From: Blasia pusilla
Taxonomy: Eukaryota > Marchantiophyta > Marchantiopsida > Blasiales
Assembly (NCBI GenBank): GCA_050084515.1
Contig: CM114275.1
Coordinates: 6,696,001 to 6,760,000 of the forward strand
Reading direction: 5' to 3'
DNA length: 64,000 nucleotides
This document shows, one piece after another, positions 22,761 through 35,735 of this stretch. The position numbers and the translations under genes were made by a program. Under the pieces are notes generated by a model. It was not told the DNA's origin. It saw only the letters and a list, made by a program, of their open reading frames with translations, and did no database searches. Position 1 is the first letter of the stretch. Each line of letters begins with the position of its first letter.

Positions 22761-25700
22761 ATCAATGACTGCTCAGAAGTAGATATACGCAGGAGACTAC
22801 TAATCGCTTGTTTTCATCTTATTTGCTTGCGCCGTCGATAACTGACCCCTCACTCTTTCCCTCTACGCCGCCTCTCGTCGCAAGAACTCGGGTTAATCTG
22901 CTTACAGCATCTCCCTCTTACGGATCCCCCTTGCATCAACGGTCTAAGCATCTCGTAACTTGGAAAATACGAAAAACCAAATCCAAAGGTCTAACCAATT
23001 ATGCGTAGATAGTCCCTGAGACCGGTCACTTCCATCACAAGACCGGCGGTCGCGGTGGCCGATCATCAGAATCATGAGTGCTTTGATCGATCGATACCAA
23101 CGGCCTCGCCGAGGGCCCCTGGGCTGCGGGGTGAAATCTTGAATAGAGAAATGCAATCAGCAACTTGTTGCTTCAATCGTAACAGTACATGTTGCTATCA
23201 GTACTGTTGGGGAGACAAATAAATCCGTGTTCATAGCTAGTTATACAACAGTGTGAGATGGTCTAGCAGAGATGCGTCTCGTACTTCACACTATAATCAA
23301 CTGCTTCGCGTTCGCTGAGGTAGATGTAATGGTCCGTTTCAAATATCTGGATGAAGAATTACCACTATAGTGTCAGTGAAGCATGAACGTATCTAACTAA
23401 CTCGGGAAAGATGTTCTGACGATGGTGTGTGACGGCTGCTTTTGAAGAGTAACATTAACCTGCTCGATTTCCTGGAGTCCTGAGAATATTGAACTTGGTG
23501 CCATCAAGCAGCAATGGATGCGGGTAGCGACACTACTATTGGTATCAATCTTCACTTTTGACTGAGTCTTGCAACTTGTTGCCAACAGTAGAGAGATTTC
23601 TCGATCGACTTGTTCGCCCCTAGCTTTTTTAATCTTGAATTGGATTTGTTATTCGTTTCGGACATGCAATCGCTTTCAATCTTTATTTGTTGGATCTTTA
23701 ATCCCCCCGCGACTTGAAATCTGAATTCGATCGGGCTTCGATGGATGCACGATTACAGCACTACACCCTACTATTGCATGCCAATGGGCACTGAGTACTG
23801 TCGCTTGTATATTGTAAATCACTCCAAACTAGTCATTTTGGAAACCGATCGAGGATTTTGATAGGTTATATCACCTTCATGCTCCGTTGACGGTGACCCG
23901 TACAAGATTTAAGAAGTGAAAAAATCTGTACGTCAGAATAATGGACTGCAGATATCTGAGATTCACATCTGCACGAAAGAAAGAGACTGACATCGGAGGT
24001 GTGGGTCCGTGGCAGCAAAAGAGCTGAAAAAGACACTAGAAAAGCGCGGAGCATTGAAGACAATCAAGGCCCAAATTCGTTCGGAGCTCTACGGGGCTAT
24101 GGACCACTCTAATGTGTGTTTACGATTCTAGTTCTAACCTCCCAACTCCTTCGAAGCACGCCCTGTAGGTCACGGTAAAATCTGAATCGTAAAGAGATTC
24201 TGACGTGGCTCTCAGTTAAGTCACAATGAACCATCGAATAAAGTCTTAAAACAATCTCGCGTAATTCTGGTTGCCAATCAGAAGAACAGTCGCAGAATGT
24301 CGTAGGTATTTAGATTGACAGGTCTGTTCTCGTCTATTGACTGCCAAGATCTTATTCTGTGGAGCAACACCAATCTAAGCCACCCTACTCTTACAAGGTC
24401 TTTGAGGCATCCTTGTAACTAATATAGTATCCTCGAATTTACAGGAAGCCCGATCCAAGTCTTTATCGAATCGAGATCTTATCATTAACGAGCTCATCCG
24501 AGAGTACTTGTCGCACAGAAGATTGGACTACACAACGTCGGTGTTCACTCCTGGTACGGTCTTCACGGGCCTCGTCAATTAGATACCTCCTGCAGTCCAC
24601 TACTGCACAAGAAATGGGCTCTACAAACTCCTCCTCTTATCTTTTCCTCTGCCGCGGCACCAGCCCCGCGCTCTTCGCTCGCCAACCCTCCGCGCTCATC
24701 GCTCGCCCCGCCCCGCCCCGCCTCGCCCCGCTCTATTACGATTCAACCTCCCACTAGGCCACTTGCCTCTGCAGACCGGGTCTTCCAAGAAGTCTTTCTT
24801 GAAAGTGCAGAATTCGTCGTTGTGTGAGAGTAACTTATGAAAGAAGATCTGACGGGAGGAAAATTGACAGGAATGGTCTCTAGTCTCAAGCTGATTGCAG
24901 TTTAGTCTTCTAGCATACCTGTCCTGAGACTCGCAGTTGTGATTGCTGGTGAAATTAAGTCTGGCAAGAGCAAGAGGCTGCATGAGCAGGTGAGCATTTT
25001 TCCAATTACGACTCACGATGTGCATTATTGATCGGTAAACAATGTAAGTTCAATGAGGATATGTATTCATGGAGGTTGAAATCTTCATTTTGGACAGAGA
25101 GCGGTCAGCCAGAAATTTCCCTGGACCGCTCACTCTTGGCCAGAGAATTTGGAATCGTCGAGGTCGACAACAAGACGAGGAAGCTGTAAGTTAGACACAA
25201 CCTTAACACGGCCTTCAGTTGAGCTTCGGAGAAATCCTCTGCCGGCATGTTGAATACCCTTATCTTCCTGATGATGACACGACGGTCTTGGTCGACCAGT
25301 TTAGGATGGATTTTCTTTATCACTATGCTCTGGTTCCGCCACTACAACTAATGCTGCTAGTTTCCTCCAAGCATGCAATGTAGACACCAAATGTGATATG
25401 TTTGTTTGGATTCGATGTATGTGATCATACACTGAACCTTGTCTGTGCAGACCACTTTTATTCACCTTGATAAGCATGGTGCACCCGAAAGGTTGGGCTT
25501 TCTTCGACCTCAAGAATTGAATCTCCAAAACTCATCGCAACAGACAGCACGTCCCTTGAGAACCCGATGGTGTCATATGGTAGCAAACTGTCAGGCTACT
25601 GACCTCCGGAAACGTGCCAGCGTACTATGACTGTAGCATGTGAAATCGTTTTTGCTATATCATCGAGTAGAGCTGTGATGTTGTGCTGCTGAGAGCTTGC

Positions 25701-27529
25701 TTGTGATGGAACCGGTTTTATGCATTCATCGCTAATCTCGTTGTAATTCATCCACTTGGACTTCACAGAGGTATTCCTGTTTAAACTACCTGATGACTTT
25801 TTTCTCACACGAACTTTGAGTTCTAACGCCAGTGGCGCGACTCATCGGTCCTGCTTTCGAGAATTAGAATGGGACTCACCTTGGGGATGGAAAAACACCG
25901 GGGTCAACTAAAACGACCTTCTAAGGACGTACACACTAAATGCGTTATCTATTTCTCTTTGTCTTTGCAATCATCTTAGCGCCAGAAAATGAATAGCAAG
26001 AAGAGGTGGTCTATGTCTACAGTCTATTGACCTGTGTTCCTGGTTGTGAATCGGTTACCCGGCTGAAACGGAGCATGGAAGAATCCTCCTGGCTTCGGAT
26101 AGAAATTACCGGCTTTGGTTGAAATGGCCTTCCTGCAATGATATCCGAATTTTCGTGAAGTCTCGAACTACTTGGTTTTCAATTTATTTCCTTCAATTTC
26201 CGGGTGGAGCAAAAAGAAAGATTGATATTCGTGTTTTCGGGTATTCTACTCTTATCTCGCACACGTTTGAAAAGGGTAGAGTATAAGCTGAGTGGAAGTT
26301 TAGCCAGCGTGGGTTAAATTAGTGCTAAATTTATTTTCACATCGTTTTATGTCGGTTTTATGCCACCTCCATCGTGGATTTACTCTACAGTTGGATTGGG
26401 ACAATGGGGTTTTAGGGTCCGAAAAAATGGTCATTTTTGGGCATTATATTGATAGGTTATACCCTGCTAGTAGTTTATACTTCAGTTTTGAATTTCTTAC
26501 AAATCATGTATTTGTAATCAGCTCCTTAAATTTACATCCAAAATGCTTTCTCCTGTCCGGATAGAGCCCGTTTAATCTGTTTTTTCCCCTATTCTCTAAA
26601 AGTATGACATCTTTATTGAATAACTAAGAAAAAGGGTGAATAGGAAAGCAATAATTAAATGATATAAACACCATCTCATTATAGAAGGTTTGGACCAAGA
26701 GGAAAAAATAATGACCATTGATTAAGATTCACACAAGATATCTCTTTTAATAATATTGGAGATGAAGATGGAAAGAATTTTGTTTTAAAAAGGAGAAAAA
26801 AAATGAGAAATAGATGTTAAGTTGAGGGGAGAGTACACGTGAGAAAAGGGGAGAGGAAGAGCAAAGGTTAGGGTGAGAGCGGAGAGGAAGAAAGGGCAGG
26901 AAGAAAGGGCAGAAAATATCTTTAAAAAAAGAATCATGCATTGCACAAGCAACACATAGAAACTAAAAGTGAAATCTTAAAAAAATGTCATGTTGCATAC
27001 AAGTTTGCAAACAAGCATCGACCCTTGGACAAACGTGTACATATAATTAATATAACATGTAAACTTGAAAGCAAAGGTTAAAATTCATTTAATAATCAAA
27101 GTAAGAGGAAAAAAGTTTCTTGTGGTAAAACATTTTACTATTACAATGTTTTCTTGCTACCCTTGGTGATGGAATTCGGAAACATCTTTTTCCAGCCCCA
27201 TTGCTACTTGTCAAGCAAAGAGGATTTGGTAAATACGGATTCTATCCTTTCTTAATAATGCAACTTTTAAAAGTATTTATCCACACTTATTAGCTTATAT
27301 TTGACAAAACCCTCCTACATTTAGACTTCCAAGTGCTATGTTTTCTAATTTGATGCACCCTAATTGTATAGCAACCATTCTTTCCACCTTATGAGATTAA
27401 ATCTATCTCTCTTTTATTTAGGCTTTGAAGTTTTGAACGTTGAAACTTAGTTTTTTCATGGTAAAATGGAGTGTGTGTGCAACAAAGAGTTTTTGATACT
27501 TGTCAAATCTTAGTTTGTAGATAGGTAGA
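22761..27529. other. About 4.8 kb intergenic, no gene recognised
   Basis: Short unmatched frames on both strands. A C-rich track of repeated CGCCCCGCCC-type words lies at 24700-24732 and could form a G-quadruplex on the minus strand. The stretch becomes strongly AT-rich after about 26300. I see no RNA gene or transposon ends. Confidence 0.4.
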
Positions 27530-28110
27530 TTTTATCGCGTCGATGGCATAGTGAGTGAATAGACTCTTGGGTGTAGCTTCGTCTTGAGGTGTCTGTTGAA
27601 GTTGTTGTCCAGTTTGTTATGTCGGAAGCATAGTTTCAGACGATTTGCCTATTTTGGGTCTTTGTCAACCTGTGACCTTTGAGCAAGTTAGGGGCCAATT
27701 GGTAACTTGTGCACGCAGGTTACTAGGTAGATGGCTATTTTTAGGGGAAGATCCTTTTGGGTCTTTCCAAGGCTATATAAGGGAGAGAAATGGATTTCCT
27801 AAGCGATCTTTCTAAATTCTTATGTTGAGCCTTAGGAACATCCCTCTTGCTTGTGTGTGTAGGAACTAAGGTGCTAGCGTCGAGATTCCCTCAAAGCAGA
27901 AGGTGCATGTGGCTCAATATGCCAATGTAGATTCAAGAGTGGGATTTTAGGCAAGGTGAGCCGTTTTTACTCTGATTTTGTCGTGGGATCTTACTGTATA
28001 TGCATAAGTGTATTTCGTTTATGAGTGGATTGTGTCGTGCGCATACATATCGCTACACAACATACATCGCTGGTCACATCTATAACACACAACACCGATC
28101 TTCCCCACAC
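27530..28110 (+). repeat. LTR-like repeat relic, forward copy
   Basis: The stretch up to about 27990 matches, in reverse complement, the block at 28640-29100. It contains a TATA-box candidate (TATATAA at 27774-27780) in GGCTATATAAGGGAG, the shared word ATGGCTATTTTTAGGGGAAG, and further on GATGTAGATTCAAGAGTG. At 28033-28110 follows a block TGTCGTGCGCATACATATCG that matches the outer end of the reverse copy. This looks like LTR promoter structure without any coding region. The family is unknown to me. Confidence 0.6.
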
Positions 28111-28600
28111 ACGGGTAGATCCACAGCAGGGAGGCCTGCGCCCCTATGCCCTCAACCCGTCCTTTCCTCCTTCTCTCCCGTTCGCACCCTGGGGTGACCC
28201 TACGTCCGACTCCCCACTCCTGCGGCTCTGACTCACGGCTTTTGACTTGCGTGCGACCTAAATTTTTCAGCTACACCTTACCATGGCCGTCTTGTGATCG
28301 AAAATTTTTCCGGCTACACCCGAGCATGGTCGCCCTCACGGCGGCTATGGTGCACTTCCCGATCAAGCTCTCACTCCGTTTTCCCGATACACTTGCTCAT
28401 GAACTCCCAACGTCACACTTCCTGCTACACTCTGTCGTTCTCTCTCATCGATTTGCACCAGCAAAATTTGAGAATAACGGACAGCCCTTCCGCCCAGGGA
28501 CTTTGGAACAGTTAAATGACTAACGCCCGCAACACACGCATCTCCAAGGGCTCCCGACCGAGGTAACTCGCTTGCCTACCTGCAAACAACAAATTCCCAT
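28111..28600. other. Stretch between the two inverted LTR-like relics
   Basis: GC-richer DNA with overlapping open frames on the plus strand (28146-28523 and others). The frames resemble no protein I know and are probably noncoding internal sequence of the same dead element. Confidence 0.35.
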
Positions 28601-29194
28601 CAGCCCCTTGACATCTTTCTCATGTACCAATAAAGAGTAGTAAAAACGGCACACCCGGCCTAAAACTCCACTCCTCAATCTACATCGGCATATCGAGCCT
28701 CGTCCACCCTGTGCTATCAAGGAATCCGGACGCTAACTCCCTAGTCCTATCTCACACACATACAAGAGAGGTGCTCCAACGGCCCAACATGAGAAAGATG
28801 GTTTGGGAAAGCCATCTTCCTCCCTTGTATAGGGTTGCGAAGAGCCAAAAGGCTCTTCCCCTAAAAATAGCCATCCCCTTGGTAACCTACGCGCACAGGT
28901 TACTAGGGGCAGATGACCTGGTTAACAAGTCACCCGAATGTGAAAGACCTCAATAGGAAAGTTGTCAGAAACAACGTTCCTGACACAACGGACCTATCCC
29001 CAACCTCATCCGACACAGTGGGACAAAATTACACTCAAGATAGTCCATTAGCTCCTACGCCCTATCCACGATAGATCTCGGCCTATCGGCTACTCAGATG
29101 TGACAATTGACAGTGTATTGGGAAGATCCGTGTTGTGTGGTGTGTAGATGTGACAAGCAATGTGGGTTGGATAGCGATGTGTATGCGCACGACA
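28601..29194 (-). repeat. LTR-like repeat relic, reverse copy
   Basis: Read on the minus strand it starts TGTCGTGCGCATACACATCG at 29194. It continues through blocks matching 27540-27990, including GATGGCTATTTTTAGGGGAAG and a TATACAA in the TATA position, and ends with a TTTTAGGC block near 28650. With the forward relic it forms an imperfect inverted pair about 1.6 kb across. Confidence 0.6.
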
Positions 29195-29269
29195 TACTAA
29201 TACCTTCCATACAATAGGAATTTCCTATGCCTAGGAACCAGTTTGCACTTGTAAACAGAAGAATTGATT

Positions 29270-30366
29270 ACCCTCAATAAATATGCATGATGGAAAACCC
29301 ATCGGAAAAAAAAAAGGGGGACTCAAAGAATCAAGTATCCGAAGGCCAAAACTAGCCCTAAAGATGAAAAAGGGGGGCATTTCCCCCTATCGACTAAACT
29401 CACCAACAACAAAGACAATATCACCAATTCTTAGAGAACTATGACTACTACTTAGTGGGCCTCTAATGTCGGCGTCTCCCACATCCTGAGCTCGCCGCAA
29501 AAGCCCATTAGCGTGAGCACGTTGCAAAGCTATGGAGACTCGTTGCCTACAATAAAGAATCATAGTAGCTAAGGACAACTTGTTTCTCGATTGGAGATGA
29601 TGAACGCAGTCCATAAGGAAAGAGTCAAACCTCTCCCCCATAGCCCTGTACATCTCTATGGCTAGGGGAAAAAATCGATGTCCATCGTGGAGTCGACTAT
29701 AAATACATGTCTTCTTCACCATGGCCGCCGCTGCTCCTTGTAGCAATCTCCCTTGTGCCACCACTTGGGTTCGGATAGCCTCTTGCATAGGGTCCGTCAC
29801 TACAGCAGCTGCCACCACCACCTCAGCCTCTCGCGTCATATAAAGATCAGTACAAATAAGGGAGTCCCGCAATGAGTAGTGCCTCTCTCTACATATGGAA
29901 GCCACTCTCACGAGCAATACTGAACATGATATCCTACACCGCATCGTGAGTGGCTATCCTCTCACCCCCAACCGGATAGCGTGCCAAATGCACGCCAAAT
30001 GGATCCAGACTTCGACGACACTCACAATATGTCGAACCAACCACCGATGGTTGGCGGAGGCCCAATCAGAATCGCATCGTTGTGATGTAGGTAAGTGGTG
30101 CGATACATAAAGCAGGGATGAGGGGGCAAGCCCCAACCCATGAGCCTGCCCCCTTTCCGAAGCAAGAGTGAATACTGGCCCGAACCTCCATGGGGATATT
30201 ACTACCAGACATAGTGCCTCTAAAAAATGCCTCAAAATGGGCTTCCATCAAACAAGATTGGAGCCCAAAATCGGAGGTAACTAAGGTGGAGAAAATGAGG
30301 AGAACGGCTCAGGCCTCAACTAGAAGGGAATATCTACAATGTGTGAGTGAAGAATGAAGTGGGATA
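29270..30366 (-). pseudogene. LINE fragment: zinc-finger and endonuclease C-terminus (copy C)
   Basis: On the minus strand this matches the copy at 50840-52900 without the inserted LTR. The order is MEAHFEAFFRGTMS, a decayed CCHC region, GVHLAR, RDSLICTDLYMTREAEVVVA, and a C-terminal stretch ending at a stop near 29391. The second acidic position of the endonuclease signature is changed: VADV in the 50 kb copy reads VAAA here. The 3' untranslated region carries the hairpins described separately. Homology stops near 30366, so the copy is 5'-truncated. This copy shows what the 50 kb insertion site looked like before the LTR arrived. Confidence 0.85.
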
Positions 30367-30799
30367 TAGCTACAAGAACCTTGCAAGCCGTGATAGAATT
30401 AGAACTCAATGCATTTATAGTGGAATAGAAAGTTTTGACCAAGGTCTTCAATGAGAGATTTCCAAATTTTTATCTTTTCATGTAAAAAGGAAAGGGAACC
30501 CAACTAAGGATATTACGAAGGTTGGGGCGAAGCGGTAATGCATCCTTGCAAGAAGGTTCTAGTCACAAATTTGAAGTGGATTGTAAGAAGTAAATTTGAC
30601 AGAGATATTTAATGCGTTCTACCAATATTATAGTAGTGCCCATGTATTGCATATTATATTTTAATAACATTTTGAAAGTTTTTTTCCATTCTAAGCAGGG
30701 TCCTTTAGAAAAAAAATCACTTTTGAGCCTATCCATGTGTCCGAAGCACAAGAAACGTTGAAACCTTTGCATCCTCTAATTTGTAGAGGAGGAATAGTA
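30367..30799. other. Short intergenic stretch, nothing recognised
   Basis: AT-rich, without coding motifs. It may include more of the LINE in a form too decayed to recognise. Confidence 0.35.
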
Positions 30800-31430
30800 A
30801 ATCTATATAATAATGGGCGACCATATATGCATAATACAACAAGATAGCGGATCAATAAGACAAAATAGGCAACATCCTTGAATTTTTTTGCTTAAGCCAT
30901 ATTAGATGGGTAGAAATAGAACAAAGGAAACGAATAGGGATTTGAGTGGAATATATATTAATCAAATAATAATGAATTTAATATTAAAATAGGTTATTAT
31001 AAATATTCATAAAATAGAATACATATGATAAATAACCAAAATTTTAGAATTTTTACCTCAATTCATATTTGATGGAAAAAGGAAATAAAAATTTAATGGA
31101 GGAGTAGATTTTGTTTCAATTTTATAGGAAGATAAAACTACTTAGTGTATTGGGATATTATTTAAATTTGACTAGAGAATTGTAATCACTAAGAACACTG
31201 AAATATTATTACTCTTCTAAGATTTTAGAAAATAGAAATCATATTTAAGATTTGAAAGAAATAACACGATCATTTTTTAAAATAATCGTATTAAGTCACA
31301 TGTGATATTTTTGGAAAGGAAAATGAATTTGAATGGAAAAGGAAAGTCATTTTTGTTAATTAAAACTAGCTAAGATTTTGGTTAGTGAATGTTATTTTGG
31401 TGGGAAGAGAGGAAGGGGAAGAATACTTAT
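30800..31430 (+). repeat. AT-rich repeat, copy 1
   Basis: It starts near TCTATATAATAATGGGCGACC and shares ordered blocks with 35240-35735: CAATAAGACAAAATAG, a TTTAAATTTGA segment, and a closing TGTTATTTTGGTG-GAA. No coding region. The TCTATAT start recalls some Helitron ends, but I saw no convincing 3' hairpin with CTAG/CTRR, so the class is open. Confidence 0.55.
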
Positions 31431-31464
31431 TATTTGAGCTTTTACGAGAGGGCAAATATACATA

Positions 31465-31753
31465 TAAATAGAAAATAGGATGAGAAACCCATGAGGATAC
31501 AAATGAGGGGGGGCATAGAGAGCCAAAAAAACCCCATGGGCCAAAACTGGCCCCGAGGAGAAAGAAGGGGGCCTCCCCCCCTAACGACCAAAATCACCAA
31601 CAGCAGAAACAATATCAGTAACACTTAGAGAACTATGACTACTACTAAGTGGGCCTCTAGCATTTGCGTCTCCAACCGCCTGAGCCCGCCGCAAAAGCCC
31701 ATTTGCTTGGGCACGTTGCAAAGCTATGGAGATCCGTTGCCTACAATAAAGAA
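31465..31753 (-). mobile_element. 5'-truncated LINE copy B
   Basis: Read on the minus strand it begins with the conserved CGTTGCAAAGC-type region, passes through the last codons to the stop near 31582, and carries the full 3' untranslated region with three hairpins. It lies inside AT-rich repeat sequence. ATTATTT occurs on both sides (31429-31435 and 31759-31765), a possible target duplication, but in AT-rich DNA that is weak evidence. Confidence 0.8.
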
Positions 31754-32230
31754 GTGAAATTATTTAGGGGAGATGGGTGTTATTTTAAGGTGAAATTTTC
31801 TTACTCTTTTAACATTTTAAAAAAATAAAAAATACAGAAATTTAAAATTTTAATAAAATATAAAAATTTAAACATAAATTAAAAAAGAATAATTTTGACA
31901 CTTGTTTTCTAAGGTCATATGGTAATTGGACAAGAAAAAAAATCTGTATTCTTCAAACACTTTTCTTAAAATATAGTTAGAGGTTTTTCGCCTCATAAAC
32001 AAGTGACATGAAACTTAGCATCCACTCTTTTATCACTCAATTATTTATTAAATTTAATCCTAATGCTAAACATGTCGGAAAAAAAACCATGATACCCGTG
32101 TCGATAGGAAGTGGAGTTCTCTAACCCTATTCTCCTCCTATAATATAGATTAGTTATGTACTCGTACATCGAGTATCTGACTAACTATATTTTAACTATA
32201 TATTTGTAATTGAATACTAGTGTGCGTGTG
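31754..32230. repeat. Continuation of AT-rich repeat
   Basis: GAAATTATTTAGGGG at 31754 recurs at about 35548, and the stretch ends with CCTATAATATAGATTAG near 32137, the reverse complement of the TCTATATTATAG start of the repeat at 35240. It thus looks like a further, partly inverted relic of the same family. Confidence 0.45.
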
Positions 32231-34440
32231 CACACTTGTGAATTAACAATAGAAGGCACCAGGGTCCGGGGAGTTTTTTTCGTGACAACCAGTACATTTC
32301 CCATGTCTACAAAACCGACCGACAATTTTGAAGATTTCATCATTCCAGCCTGCTAAAATACAGATACGAATACAAAGGACACCCTCCCTCGGTTTTTGAC
32401 CGCTAAATGACAAACTGAATCGGAAATTTTCAAATTCTTCCGACCAGCTCAACACGTAGCCTAAAGAGACGAACATGAATTAAAGCAAGGCCACCTCTTA
32501 TGACTCCTCCTCTTGAACTAATCGGTTGACGGCCAAAGCGTCGGGACCTTGTACGTAAACTCCACATGAGGGACTTCCCATAAAAATATAGATTTGGCTA
32601 AATTTGCTCTAGGTGGGACCCGCCGGTCGTCTTCGACAATTCGTCGAGACGCCAATCACAGCACCGGAAGCGACTTAACTTAACTGTCATGATCTCTTCC
32701 TCTGATTGGCTCTCCTATGGGATGGTCCGAGTGGTTTTGAGGGGTGTAGCCAACGCCAGGTGTCTGAGATGAAAGACCCATTCGAGAGCCGGGGGGGGCC
32801 GCTTTCTTGACACGTGCTGCCACACTGTGTACGTTTTCCAGACCAGAGCGACTTTGTAGCCCGGGATCTACCTGCTGGGAAAGGATATCTGATGCATATT
32901 CGGAACCCGGTTTTGCCTTGTCCCGCACCAAACAAACCACCGCCGCCCGGCTGGTTTCTCATCTTCTGGTACACACGGTGCTGCCGTGTCCCGGAGGCCA
33001 AACATCTATCGGTCCGGAAGAATCGAATCTCCACGCCTCCGCATGGAACTTTCATCTTCGGTATCCACATCGTCCTCCCGAGGGATTTTTCCCTCACCAC
33101 TGGCCTAGGAACCAACGTCGATGGTGGGACCTAGGGTGCCATGCGTGCTGGAGGCATACCGCCACGCATTAACTAGTCAAAACGGTGCGCCAATCAATTG
33201 CGTGTACTTAGCATTCTGAGCATGTGGCAAGTAGAAAGTTTGAAGTATGTTGTGAGTTGATGCACACAAAACTCCTTGCAAGTGTGTCACAAGTATTTTT
33301 GAATTTCTTTGAGTAATTTGTGTGGTGTTTGGGGTTTACGGTTAAGATTCCAGACTTCTTGGGTATTTAAGCCAAACTTTTTACTTTACATTATTATCTT
33401 CTCCTCCACATTTGTCCCTATCGACTAGACTAGTCTTTGCTTACCCCTCATGCCATTTTTTTTCCAATTTTATCATGATTGGAAAAAATTGGTCATGTTG
33501 TGTGTGAAGAGTAGGCCTGGTGCACTATGCAAGCCCCATGAGATTGGACGAGATAGCCTACTCCTCATCACCAAAGAATTGGAAAGGGGCTAAAGAAGAT
33601 GGGTGTAGATGATATGATCCCAGACCTCATTTGCAACAAGGGAGAAGAAAAAAGGGTCCACACCAACCTCGGAATAAAGCCACATACACATACTTTTTAG
33701 CATGGCACAAAGAAAAACAAATCGGACTTGACACGTGTCGAATGCTGAGGAGGTCAAAATCGAGAGGGGGGTTCACCAATAATAATATAGATATTTCATG
33801 CATATGATGTATGAAAACCTTTAACAAATGATCACATAGAAGGAGAGGGTGTGAGAGTTTGAGGTGACTGCATAGTCTTTTATCTAGGTAGGAGATGATG
33901 GTCTTCATTTTTGGATTAGAGTGTTGGACGACCATCATATACACGCGTAAGATAGCAAAGTATGTTGAACCTTAGAGCAAGAATTATCAACATCCCTAAA
34001 CGATACGAACATTGGTTGCAATTGGAACCAATGTTCCAAAAGCCCATACAAAACTACAAGACAATAATAATGTACACAAAAGACAAGAAGGGGAATTTAC
34101 TCTTTTCTGGACCATAATTTAAATTATTGAGATGAATAAAATTTGCAAAAGTAGAATAAATAACTATAATTTTTAATGAAAATTTAACATGTGAAAATTT
34201 GAAAAAGGAAACTTCTGATTTTAAAATGAAAATGAAATCTTGAGAAGAAGATACATTTAACTTTGACCCCGGCCTCATTTCTTAACACAAACTGATCATG
34301 GTATTATTTGCATAAGCCTCTTTTTGACGAACTCTCTTGCATGCCAAGTGTGAAACCTTTGATATTGGTTTTTTTTTAACATTACCCTATACTAATCTAA
34401 GAGGAAAATATAAATAGAGAGAAAATAAATTTTCTTTTTA
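32231..34440. other. Intergenic stretch, no gene recognised
   Basis: A GC-richer island at about 32500-33180 has overlapping open frames on both strands but no motif I know. The rest is AT-rich. Confidence 0.4.
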
Positions 34441-34449
34441 GAATATTTC

Positions 34450-34477
34450 AAAGGTTTCAACACACTTTGAAACCTTT
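34450..34477. repeat. 11-base perfect inverted repeat
   Basis: AAAGGTTTCAA (34450-34460) and TTGAAACCTTT (34467-34477) are perfect complements with a six-base loop, in AT-rich noncoding DNA. A short stem-loop of unknown role. Confidence 0.85.
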
Positions 34478-35239
34478 AAACGGATTCCTCAAAGGAGCCT
34501 TTTAAACCAGTAGTTTTAACTACACTTTTCCAAAACATTCCTAAAGATCATCATTTTCTTAATCCAAGAAAGACTTTTAGATTAAAAAAATCCCCAAACT
34601 CCCCATAATTTTTCTGAAGTCTCCCTCCTGATTATTATCATTTTTTATCTTTGAATGAATTTTCCTTATCTCCCTAAAAATTTCCCCATGATCTTAAAAA
34701 ATGGAAATTCTTTGAATTATCACATTTGGTCGGGAATTTTTAAATTATATTGAATAAAATAAGTTGGTCAAAGAATTCTTTACTGAAATCTACATCATTT
34801 TGGAGAGTGCCTTCTTGATTTGCAAACACATGTGCTTAACACGTATGAATTGGACATCAAAAAAACATTTCCCATGCAACAAGTACACTTATATCATTTA
34901 CTTGCATATTAAATTTCATAATTGAAAAATAATTCCAAAACCTTCATGTGACATGCCGCTATTTGATGGGCTTATGAAAAATATCTAACATAACATTTTC
35001 AAGTAAAATTTCCATGGTCAAAAGTGACAAAAAATTTAAAAAATATTAAAATAATCAACTGACTAATTTTCTTTTTCATCCATCCTCCAAATTACTAAAG
35101 GTATTCTTGCACACATGCCACCTACTAGGGCGTCTTGTACAACGGGATGTAAATCCCATGACGTCTTCTGGATATTTGACTGCAAAACAACAACGACCTA
35201 ATTTTTGTGTTTGTTTCATTTTACTAGATTCCATCTATC
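34478..35239. other. AT-rich intergenic stretch
   Basis: Low-complexity AT-rich DNA with no coding signal. Confidence 0.45.
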
Positions 35240-35735
35240 TATATTATAGTTGGCGATCCCACAAGTACAATAAGACAAAATAGCGAGTCAATTAGACAAA
35301 AGATCAACATTTCGGAATTTTGAGTCACGAGATTGGATCAAATGAATTAGAAGAGTAGGTTAGAACTAATTTGAATGGAAGAGGAAAAATAGTTTCTATT
35401 ACTTCATACCTTATAATTTAAGTAATTAATATTTTAATTGGTGATCCTTAATGATAATAGTGAGATAATTAGAAAAAATAAATAAAATTTTAATTCATAT
35501 TTAACGGGAATGGAAAATTTAAATTTGTTTAAATTTTATTGAAAAAAGAAATTATTTAGGGGATTTCATTTAAATTTGAATTGAAAAATTAAATTATTTA
35601 GAAGAGTGGAATGTTATTATTCTTTCAAGGTTAAAAAAATAATTTTCATAGATAAAATAAAATAACTTAATTAATTAAAATTTTAATTAATGTGTATTAT
35701 TTTGGTAAGAAAATTGAAAAGAAAATATAAATATT
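35240..35735 (+). repeat. AT-rich repeat, copy 2
   Basis: It begins TCTATATTATAGTTGGCGATC and matches the blocks of the copy at 30800. Differences are many, so the family is old. No coding region. Confidence 0.55.

Noticed and set aside
32687-33172. Overlapping long frames on both strands
   Set aside because: Frames on opposite strands overlap each other throughout, and neither shows a known motif.
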